Source: an uncultured Alphaproteobacteria bacterium (GTDB lineage: Bacteria > Pseudomonadota > Alphaproteobacteria > CALKHQ01). From it: a stretch of 18,515 bases of DNA. Positions 6,372 to 12,778 of this stretch are shown piece by piece. Under the pieces are notes generated by a model. It had not been told where the DNA came from and searched no databases. It saw only the letters and a list, made by a program, of their open reading frames with translations. The stretch is taken from assembly GCA_937988735.1 (NCBI GenBank), contig CALKHQ010000131.1:1-18515 (forward strand), given 5' to 3'. Positions within the stretch are counted from its first letter, which is position 1; each line of letters starts with the position of its first letter. The translations under genes and the position numbers were made by a program.

Positions 6372-7153
6372 CCGTCGGCGCCCTTCGTCGGTAGCCGGCT
6401 GAGGATCCGGTCGGCCAGCGCGACGGGCAGGGCGGCGCTCAGCCAGCTCAGGAACGCCGTCGGCCAGGGGAAGGCGATGCGCGCCCGGTCGCCGGCGAGC
6501 CCGCGGGCGATCACCGCGGCAGCGCGCTCGGCCGACATCAGGAACGGCATCCGGAACCGGTTGACGGCCGTCATCGGCGTGGCGACGAAGCCGGGGCAGA
6601 CCACGCTGAGAGCCACACCGGCCGGCCTGAGGTCGAGCCGCAGCGCCTCGCCGTAGGCCTTCACCGCCGCCTTCGACGCGCTGTAGGCCGGCGCGCCGGG
6701 ATAGCCGCGATATCCCGCGAGCGAGGCGATGATGGCGAGCTGGCCGCGCCCCCGCGCGACCATCCTGTCCTTTGCCGGGTGCAGCGTGTTCAGCACGCCG
6801 TCGAGATTGACGGCGAAGATGCGCCGCGCCTGCTCCTCGGTCTCGCCCGAATCCCCCGTGCCGGCGGAAACGCCGGCGTTGGCGATCACCAGGTCGAGCG
6901 GCCCGGCATCGTCCGCGGCCTCGATCCACTGCCGCATTGCCGCGCGGTCGGTTACATCGCCGGCCCGGTGCTCGACGGCCGCACCCCGGTCGGCGCAGGC
7001 CGCCGCCACGGCCGCCAATCGCGCCGCGTGGCGCCCGCCCAGCACCAGCCGCCGGCCCGGCGCCGCATAGTGCCGGGCGAGCGCGGCGCCGAGTCCGCTG
7101 CTGGCGCCGGTGATCAGGATCGACCGCGGATCGTGAGTCGCTGTTGCGCCCAT
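6368..7153 (-). CDS. Short-chain dehydrogenase/reductase (SDR), classical type
   Basis: 261 residues from the ATG at 7153, preceded by GGAAGGCG; the open frame beyond it is an antisense shadow of yicC. The Rossmann cofactor motif TGASSGLG is at residues 15-22, NAG at 92-94, and the catalytic set is Ser144, Tyr157 and Lys161 (YSASK), so it should be an active NAD(P)-dependent oxidoreductase. The Arg at 41 after the second strand suggests preference for NADP(H). The C-terminus has a hydrophobic stretch (AFLSWLSAALPVALADRIL) that may associate with membrane, as in several lipid-related SDRs. The substrate is unknown. Its stop codon overlaps that of the convergent His-rich gene within a CTAG. Confidence 0.88.
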   Translation of the reverse strand: MGATATHDPRSILITGASSGLGAALARHYAAPGRRLVLGGRHAARLAAVAAACADRGAAVEHRAGDVTDRAAMRQWIEAADDAGPLDLVIANAGVSAGTGDSGETEEQARRIFAVNLDGVLNTLHPAKDRMVARGRGQLAIIASLAGYRGYPGAPAYSASKAAVKAYGEALRLDLRPAGVALSVVCPGFVATPMTAVNRFRMPFLMSAERAAAVIARGLAGDRARIAFPWPTAFLSWLSAALPVALADRILSRLPTKGADG

Positions 7154-7175
7154 GGTTCGCCTTCCATGCTGAACG

Positions 7176-7204
7176 TTGCCGAGGCCGCGGCGGCCGACTA
7201 GGGT
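7176..7204 (+). promoter_or_regulatory. Candidate promoter for yicC-gmk
   Basis: TTGCCG (7176-7181), a 17-bp spacer and TAGGGT (7199-7204) precede the yicC start by 36 bp in the 87-bp gap between divergent genes. Spacing is ideal but both hexamers are weak matches, as is common in high-GC genomes. Confidence 0.3.
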
Positions 7205-7240
7205 CGCGCCGTCACCAACAGGAGCACCGGGACTCGGCAC

Positions 7241-8140
7241 ATGGCCATCGCCAGCATGACCGGATTCGCACGCCAGGAGTCGGCTGCCGGCGGCGAGCGC
7301 GACTGGCCTGCCTGGGTCTGGGAGGCGAAGAGCGTCAACAACCGCGGGCTCGACATCCGCTGCCGCCTGCCGGCCGGCCTCGACCGGCTGGAGGTGGCGC
7401 TGCGGCGGCAGGTCCAGGCACGGTTCACCCGGGGCAGCATCCAGCTCGCCCTCACCCTCGGGCGCCCGCTCCGCGGCCGCTCCTACCGCATCAACCGCGA
7501 CTGGCTTCGCGAGCTGCTGGCGCTGCGCGAGGAGCTGGGCGACGCGGTTTCGGGCGAGCCGCCGCACTTCGAGGGCCTGATGACGATCCGCGGCGTGATC
7601 GAGGAGGACGAGGCGACTTCCTCGGAAGAGGACGCTTCGGCCATGGACGCGGCCCTGCTCGCCGATGCCGACGCCGCGCTGGCCAAGCTCGCCGCCGCGC
7701 GGGCAGAGGAGGGCGCGCGGCTCGAACAGGTCCTGCGGCAGGAGCTGCAGGAGATCGCAGCGCTGACCGCCGAGGCCGAGGCACGCGCGAGCGTGCAGCC
7801 GGAGGCGATCGGCAACCGGCTGAGCGGCCTGGTCGACACGTTGCTGATCGAGAAGCCCGGGCTGCCTGCGGACCGGCTCGCCCACGAGGTGGCGCTGCTT
7901 GCGGCCAAGGCCGACGTACGCGAGGAGTTGGACCGGCTTGCCGGCCACGTCGCCGCGGCCAGCGAGCTGCTCGATGCCGGCGGCGCAGTCGGCCGGCGCC
8001 TCGACTTCCTGTGCCAGGAGTTCAACCGCGAGGCCAACACGCTCTGCTCCAAGTCGAGCGACCTCGCCCTCACCGAAATCGGCCTCAGGCTGAAGGCGGT
8101 CATCGACCAGATGCGCGAGCAGGTCCAGAATGTCGAGTAG
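7241..8140 (+). CDS. yicC: YicC-family endoribonuclease
   Basis: 299 residues, close to the usual 287-295. The N-terminus IASMTGFARQE and the following EAKSVNNRGLDIRCRLP are the hallmark YicC_N motif. The C-terminal DUF1732 domain carries RLDFLCQEFNREANTL and the closing KSSDLALTEIGLRLKAVIDQ. Between them (about residues 115-215) is an acidic, helical region with a stretch of Glu and Ser (EEDEATSSEEDASAMD). E. coli YicC is an endoribonuclease affecting small RNA stability (established knowledge). The start at 7241 is set by the SMTGF motif only five residues in. The gene overlaps gmk by 11 bp, the common alphaproteobacterial pairing, so the two are almost certainly co-expressed. Confidence 0.95.
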   Translation: MAIASMTGFARQESAAGGERDWPAWVWEAKSVNNRGLDIRCRLPAGLDRLEVALRRQVQARFTRGSIQLALTLGRPLRGRSYRINRDWLRELLALREELGDAVSGEPPHFEGLMTIRGVIEEDEATSSEEDASAMDAALLADADAALAKLAAARAEEGARLEQVLRQELQEIAALTAEAEARASVQPEAIGNRLSGLVDTLLIEKPGLPADRLAHEVALLAAKADVREELDRLAGHVAAASELLDAGGAVGRRLDFLCQEFNREANTLCSKSSDLALTEIGLRLKAVIDQMREQVQNVE

Positions 8141-8804
8141 GGATACCCACCGCACCGCAGCCGTACAGCTCAACACCGGCATTCACCGCCGCGGCCTGAT
8201 GCTGGTGCTGTCGTCGCCGTCAGGCGCCGGCAAGACCTCGATCTCGCGCGCGGTGCTGGAGCGGGAGTCGGGGATCGAGCTGTCGGTGTCGGTGACCACG
8301 CGGCCGAAGCGGCCGGGCGAGGTCGAGGGCATCCACTACTACTTCATCGACAAGCAGCGCTTCGCCCTGATGGAGAACCGCCAGGAGCTGCTGGAGTACG
8401 CCCAGGTCTTCGGCCACTACTACGGCACGCCGCGGGCGCCGGTGGAAAAGGCGCTGGCAGCGGGCCGCGACATGCTGTTCGACATCGACTGGCAGGGAAC
8501 GCAGCAGCTCGCGGAATCGGCGCGCGATGACCTCGTCTCGATCTTCATCCTGCCTCCGTCCACGCCGGAGCTGGAGCGGCGGCTGCGAGCCCGCGCCCAG
8601 GACCCCGACCATGTCGTGGCCCAGCGGATGGCCAAGGCGTCCGACGAGATGAGCCACTACGCCGAGTACGACTACATCATCGTCAACACCGACTTCGAGG
8701 AGAGCGTCGCCTCGGTGCAGGCCATCCTCCGCGCCGAGCGGCTCAAGCGCTCGCGGCAGATCGGCCTTGGTGAGTTTGTGAAGGGGCTGCGCGAGGGGCA
8801 GTAG
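8130..8804 (+). CDS. gmk: Guanylate kinase
   Basis: Phosphorylates GMP to GDP with ATP in guanine nucleotide synthesis; cytosolic. 224 residues from the ATG at 8130, slightly longer than the common 205-215 because of a 20-residue N-terminal lead before the fold (RRGLMLVLSS). The P-loop SPSGAGKTS is at residues 29-37. The GMP-binding region shows SVTTRPKRPGEVEGIHYYFI and EYAQVFGHYYGTPRAPVE, and the LID/adenine side shows DIDWQGTQQL, then RRLRARAQDPDHVVAQRM. A shorter start at Met24 is possible but would begin right at the first strand and has no ribosome binding site. It overlaps the end of yicC in another frame, and ends immediately next to the convergent purN stop (no gap). Confidence 0.96.
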   Translation: MSSRDTHRTAAVQLNTGIHRRGLMLVLSSPSGAGKTSISRAVLERESGIELSVSVTTRPKRPGEVEGIHYYFIDKQRFALMENRQELLEYAQVFGHYYGTPRAPVEKALAAGRDMLFDIDWQGTQQLAESARDDLVSIFILPPSTPELERRLRARAQDPDHVVAQRMAKASDEMSHYAEYDYIIVNTDFEESVASVQAILRAERLKRSRQIGLGEFVKGLREGQ

Positions 8805-9395
8805 TCAGCCCGCCGGGACGCGCATGGTGCCTTCGGCGACGCAGCGCACGACCAGGGGATAGAGCCTGTGCTCCTGCTCGAGCACGCGCGCGGCGAGGCT
8901 TTCCGGTGTGTCGTCGGCGAAGACCGGTACGCGCCGCTGGGCGAGGATCGGCCCGCCGTCGAGCTCCGCCGTCACCGCATGCACCGTGCACCCGCTCTCG
9001 GGCACGCCGTCGGCGATGACGCGCTCATGCGTCCCTAGACCGCGATAGGCCGGCAGCAGCGACGGATGGATGTTGAGCAGGCGGCCGGCCCAGCGCGCGA
9101 TGAAGCCCTCGCCCAGCACCCGCATGAAGCCGGCGAGGCAGACCAGTTCCACGCCCGCTTCTTCCAGCGCCGTCGTCAGCGCTGCCTCGAAGGCGGTGCG
9201 ATCGGGGTACGCGCGGTGGTCGATGGTGACGGCCGGAACGCCGGCTGCCTTCGCATGGGCCAGCCCGCCGGCGCCGGGGACGTTGCTGATCACCACCACG
9301 ATCCGCGCCGGCGCGCCGGGCCTGGACAGGTCGTCGAGCAGTGCCTTCAGGTTCGACCCGCGGCCGGAGATCAGGACGCCGACCTTCAGCGCCAT
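8805..9395 (-). CDS. purN: Phosphoribosylglycinamide formyltransferase (GART)
   Basis: Third step of de novo purine synthesis: transfers a formyl group from 10-formyl-tetrahydrofolate to GAR. 196 residues, family-typical (E. coli about 212). The phosphate-binding loop SGRGSNL is at residues 10-16. The catalytic triad is visible: Asn108 and His110 in LLNIHPSLLPAYRGL, and Asp146 in ELDGGPILAQ. The folate-site loop VCLAGFMRVL is also present. Its start overlaps the end of purM by 10 bp (9386-9395), so it is translated from the purM-purN transcript, purM first. Confidence 0.97.
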   Translation of the reverse strand: MALKVGVLISGRGSNLKALLDDLSRPGAPARIVVVISNVPGAGGLAHAKAAGVPAVTIDHRAYPDRTAFEAALTTALEEAGVELVCLAGFMRVLGEGFIARWAGRLLNIHPSLLPAYRGLGTHERVIADGVPESGCTVHAVTAELDGGPILAQRRVPVFADDTPESLAARVLEQEHRLYPLVVRCVAEGTMRVPAG

Positions 9396-10441
9396 CGTTC
9401 GATCCCCTCGAGCCGTACGGCCGGGCCGCCGCCGCGGGCGACGACGTCGCCCACCAGCACCGGCCGCTCCCCGGCTTCCGCGAACAGCGCCATCGCGTCC
9501 TGTGCCCGGTCCGCAGGCACGTAGGCAAGCATGCCGAGGCCGCAGTTGAAGGTTCCGGCGATGTCGAGCGGGGGCATGTCCGCCGCCTCGGCCAGCCAGC
9601 GGAACACGGGCGGCAGCGGCCAGGTGCCGGCGTCAATGCGCACGGCGCAGCCGTCCGGCAGCACCCGCGGCGGGTTGGTCACAAGCCAGCCGCCGGTGAT
9701 GTGGGCAAAGCCGCCGACCAGGCCGGCTCGGTGCGCCGCGAGGCAGGCACGGACATAGATCCGCGTCGGCCGCATCAGGTCCTCCGCCAGCGTAGCGGCG
9801 GAGGCAGGGTAGGGCGGCGGTGCGTCCAGAGCGATCGCGCCGCGTGCGAGCACGTGACGGACCAGCGAGAAGCCGTTGGCGTGGACCCCGTCGGACTCGA
9901 GCCCGATCACGACGTCGCCGGGCCGGATCCCGCTGCCGTCGAGAATGCGGCCGCGCTCGGCCGCGCCGACGGCGAAGCCGGCGAGATCGAAGTCCCCCGC
10001 GGCGTAGATGCCGGGCATCTCGGCCGTCTCGCCGCCGATCAGTCCGCAGCCTGCCTGGCGGCAGCCGTCGGCGATGCCGGCCACCAGCGCATGCCCGACT
10101 GCCGGATCCAGCTTCCCGCTCGCCATGTAATCGAGGAAGAACAGCGGCTCGGCGCCCTGCACGACCAGGTCGTTGACGCACATGGCGACGAGGTCGATGC
10201 CCACGCCGTGGTGAAGCCCCGTCTCGGCCGCGAGCTTGACCTTGGTGCCGACGCCGTCGGTTGCGGCGACGAGGACCGGGTCGCGGAAGCCGGCGGCCTT
10301 GAGGTCGAACAGGGCGCCGAACCCCCCGAGGGCGGCATCAGCGCCCGGCCGGGCGGTGCTGGCGGCGAGCGACCGGATGCTGTCGACGAAACGGTCGCCC
10401 GCCTCCACGTCGACGCCTGCGTCGCGATAGGTGTTGCTCAC
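9386..10441 (-). CDS. purM: Phosphoribosylformylglycinamidine cyclo-ligase (AIR synthetase)
   Basis: Closes the imidazole ring to give AIR, using ATP, in de novo purine synthesis. 351 residues from the GTG at 10441 (E. coli 345). GTG is chosen because the family begins close to TYRDAGVDVEAGD and a GGGAGAG site lies just upstream; the frame runs on further upstream without family sequence. Motifs in order: the AGVD...G start, ATDGVGTKVKLA, CVNDLVVQGAEPLFFLDY, GLIGGETAEMPGIY, GDVVIGLESDGVHANGFSLVR, FAHITGGWLVTNPPRVLP and FNCGLGM. One departure is GGWLVTN where most members have GGGLxxN; it is small and in a loop. It is first in the purMN pair and divergent from the DUF2066-type gene across a 92-bp gap. 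Confidence 0.96.
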   Translation of the reverse strand: MSNTYRDAGVDVEAGDRFVDSIRSLAASTARPGADAALGGFGALFDLKAAGFRDPVLVAATDGVGTKVKLAAETGLHHGVGIDLVAMCVNDLVVQGAEPLFFLDYMASGKLDPAVGHALVAGIADGCRQAGCGLIGGETAEMPGIYAAGDFDLAGFAVGAAERGRILDGSGIRPGDVVIGLESDGVHANGFSLVRHVLARGAIALDAPPPYPASAATLAEDLMRPTRIYVRACLAAHRAGLVGGFAHITGGWLVTNPPRVLPDGCAVRIDAGTWPLPPVFRWLAEAADMPPLDIAGTFNCGLGMLAYVPADRAQDAMALFAEAGERPVLVGDVVARGGGPAVRLEGIERWR

Positions 10442-10533
10442 GGCTCTCCCGAGGGGCAGATCGCAATTCGGCCAGAATCGGCGCTGCACGATTGCCCGAT
10501 TTCGCGGCCTGACGAAAGCGGAGATCGCAGTCG

Positions 10534-11104
10534 ATGGCGTGGCTGTCACCGGGGGCGGCGGGATCGCTGGTGTTTGCCGCCGTGCTCGCCCTGGGCGCAG
10601 CCGCGCCTGCGCGGACGGATGCGGCCTGTGTCGCCGATGTTGCGGCGAGCGGGCTGGCATCGGGCGACGCCGAGGTCCGCGCTACGGCGATCGCGCAGGG
10701 CCAGGAGCAGGCGCTGGCGACGGTGCTGCGGCGGATCACCGCGGCGCGCGACCATGCCCGGCTGGCCGCCGCCACCGGCCCCAACGTCGCCGGCTACATC
10801 GCCGAGACCGGTCTGCTTCCCGACGGGCGGCTGCGGGTCGCGGTGCGCCCTGACGCCGTGGAGCACATGCTGGAGCAGTTCGGCATCGCCTGCCACGACC
10901 GGCCGGCGCCGGTCCTCGTGGTCGTCCCGGTTCGACGACGGCAGCGGCCCGGTGCTGTGGACGGGCGAGAATCCGTGGCTCGCGGCGTGGAGGCGGCCGG
11001 CCGGTTGTGGGTCGGGCCCGGCCCCGGAATGGAGCCTGTCTGCGCCGCAGCAGGGGACGTTGACGATCGAGCCGCGCATCCCATCCTTGCGGGCGGACCG
11101 TTGA
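10534..11104 (+). pseudogene. Disrupted DUF2066-type exported protein gene
   Basis: The ATG at 10534 has a GGAGAT site upstream and begins a signal-peptide-like leader (GSLVFAAVLALGAAAPARTDA). The next about 100 residues fit DUF2066 proteins: ATAIAQGQEQALATVLRRIT, then DGRLRVAVRPDAVEHMLEQF and PAPVLVVVPV. Near 10925-10932 the frame breaks. The next frame continues the family pattern with FDDGSGPVLWTGENPWLAAW, then loses resemblance and stops at 11104. Family members are usually about 350-400 residues, so the C-terminal half is missing as well. The original frame stays open by chance to a TGA at 11167-11169 that overlaps the hda start. The family call is from recalled pattern and is moderate; the frame break is directly visible. 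No function is established for the family. Confidence 0.6.
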
Positions 11105-11165
11105 TCGCGGCAGCTTCCGGGCCAGCGTCGCGACCGTGCGGCGTCCCGGCGGAAACGGAGCGGTG

Positions 11166-11879
11166 GTGAAGGTTGACAGCAGGCAGCTCGCGCTGGAGTG
11201 GCCCGTCCTGCCTTCGTTGCGGGCGGAGGATTATGTCGTCGGCGCCTGCAACCGGCTGGCCCACGACTTGGTGCTGGCGTGGCCCGACTGGCCGCATTTC
11301 GCCCTCGGCCTGAGCGGCCCCGCCCAGTCGGGGAAGACGCACCTCGCCCATGTCTGGGCCGAGTCTGCCGGCGCGGGCGTCACCGACGCGGCGCAGGTGG
11401 CGGCCGTCGGGCCTGATGCCCTGGCCTCGCGCACGCCGCGCTGGGCGGTCGAGCTCGGCGAGGGGCCGTGGACCCCGGACCAGGAGCGGGCGCTGTTCCA
11501 TCTCCACAACATGATCCAGGCCGCCGGCGGGGCGCTGCTCTACGTGGCGCGGGAGCCGCTGGCGCGGCTGCCGGTGACCTTGCCCGACCTCCGGTCCCGG
11601 CTCGCCGCCTGCCCCGCGGCGGCGGTGAGCGCGCCCGACGAGGCGATCCTGCGGCTGGTCATCGCCAAGCTGGCGGCCGACCGCCAGATCGTGCTTGCGG
11701 AACCGGTGATCGAGGCGGTGATCCGCCGGATCGAGCGCAGCTTTGCCGCGGCCGCCCGCTTCGTCCGCGCGATCGACGCCCATGCGCTGGCCGGCCGCCG
11801 GCCGCTCACCCCGCGGCTTGCCCTCGAGGTGCTCGACGCGTTAGCTGAGGGTGAAGCGGAGGGGGCGGACCAGCCATGA
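11166..11879 (+). CDS. hda: DnaA regulatory inactivator Hda (HdaA)
   Basis: An AAA+ protein that binds the replication clamp and drives hydrolysis of DnaA-ATP, preventing over-initiation. 237 residues from the GTG at 11166, chosen because ACGGAG ends 5 bp before it; GTG 11163 is the alternative. The N-terminal RQLALEWPVLPSL contains the clamp-binding QLxLxxP-type motif. Walker A is GPAQSGKTH, about residue 50. The Walker B region reads WAVELGEGPW before ALFHLHNMI, so the usual acidic pair is altered. The LPDLRSRL segment carries the arginine of box VII, and RIERSFAAAARFVRAID looks like sensor 2. It is coupled to the next gene by an ATGA overlap. Confidence 0.9.
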   Translation: MKVDSRQLALEWPVLPSLRAEDYVVGACNRLAHDLVLAWPDWPHFALGLSGPAQSGKTHLAHVWAESAGAGVTDAAQVAAVGPDALASRTPRWAVELGEGPWTPDQERALFHLHNMIQAAGGALLYVAREPLARLPVTLPDLRSRLAACPAAAVSAPDEAILRLVIAKLAADRQIVLAEPVIEAVIRRIERSFAAAARFVRAIDAHALAGRRPLTPRLALEVLDALAEGEAEGADQP

Positions 11880-12655
11880 ATCTCGGCATCGACGGTCGGA
11901 CGGCCATCGTCTGCGCTGCCAGCAAGGGCCTGGGACGGGCCTGCGCCCGGGCGCTGGCAGAGGCGGGCGTGAATCTGGTGATCAACGGGCGCACGCCGGA
12001 AACCCTGGAAGCGGCGGCCGACGAGATCGGGCGGGAGTTCGGGGTGTCCGTCCGTGCGGTCGCCGCCGACATCACCACGCGCGAAGGCCGCGCGGCCGTG
12101 CTCGCCGCCTGTCCCGACCCCGACATCCTGGTCAACAACGCCGGCGGGCCGCCGCCGGGCGACTTCCGCGACTGGGACGAGGACGACTGGATCGCCGCCG
12201 TCAACGCCAACATGATCACGGCGATCATGCTGATCCGGGCGGTGGTGGACGGCATGGCCGCGCGCGGCTTCGGCCGGATCGTCAACATCACCTCCGCGGC
12301 GGTGAAGTCGCCGATCCCGACGCTCGGCCTTTCCAACGGCGCCCGTGCCGGGCTCACCGGCTTCGTTGCCGGCCTCGCCCGCCAGGTCGCGCGGCACAAC
12401 GTCACCATCAACAACCTGCTGCCGGGTCCGTTCGACACCGACCGGTTGTGGACGAACCTGCGGAAGGGGGCGGAGGCGGCAGGGGTGCCGGTGGAGGACT
12501 TCGCTGCCGAGCGCGCCAGGGCGACTCCGACCGGGCGTTTCGGCCGCCCCGAGGAGTTCGGCGCCACCTGCGCCTTCCTCTGCAGCATCCACGCCGGCTA
12601 CATGACCGGGCAGAACGTGCTGCTGGACGGGGGCGCGTTCAACAGTACATTCTGA
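11876..12655 (+). CDS. SDR-family protein lacking the catalytic Tyr and Lys
   Basis: 259 residues with the overall SDR fold: a glycine motif in the variant form AASKGLG (residues 14-20), Asp65 after the third strand, NNAG (87-90), NxN at 110-112, Ser140 in NITSA, PGPFDT, and a FabG-like end (YMTGQNVLLDGG). The active-site segment reads LGLSNGARAGLTG. Aligned by its C-side and by the spacing from Ser140, the catalytic Tyr is Ser153 and the Lys is Arg157. It belongs to a recurring divergent group annotated only as SDR or 3-oxoacyl-ACP reductase-like. Classical reductase activity is doubtful. It sits between hda (4-bp overlap) and ppk, so it is expressed with them. Function unknown. Confidence 0.88.
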   Translation: MNLGIDGRTAIVCAASKGLGRACARALAEAGVNLVINGRTPETLEAAADEIGREFGVSVRAVAADITTREGRAAVLAACPDPDILVNNAGGPPPGDFRDWDEDDWIAAVNANMITAIMLIRAVVDGMAARGFGRIVNITSAAVKSPIPTLGLSNGARAGLTGFVAGLARQVARHNVTINNLLPGPFDTDRLWTNLRKGAEAAGVPVEDFAAERARATPTGRFGRPEEFGATCAFLCSIHAGYMTGQNVLLDGGAFNSTF

Positions 12656-12778
12656 CCGGGCTTTCGGTCGTCTTGCGGCGACGTCAAGCCTCCGGGCCGC
12701 TCCCTGCCGGGACTCGGGACTGCAAGGTCGAATGCCCATCTTGTCCAGGCGTACCAACAGGTCACGGTAGGATCGGAC

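Noticed and set aside
5883..6929. N-terminal extension of the TetR frame to 576 codons
   Set aside because: The extension is antisense and out-of-frame shadow of the SDR and His-rich genes; promoter, operator and ribosome binding site place the start at 5882.
7154..8182. N-terminal extension of the 6368-7153 SDR gene to 604 codons
   Set aside because: It runs opposite yicC; the SDR fold begins only after the ATG at 7153, which has its own ribosome binding site.
12656..12778. Promoter or terminator between the SDR gene and ppk
   Set aside because: Only a weak 5-bp stem (GACCG with CGGTC) and a TTGTCC/TAGGAT pair with 21-bp spacing; TAGGAT is better read as the ppk ribosome binding site.
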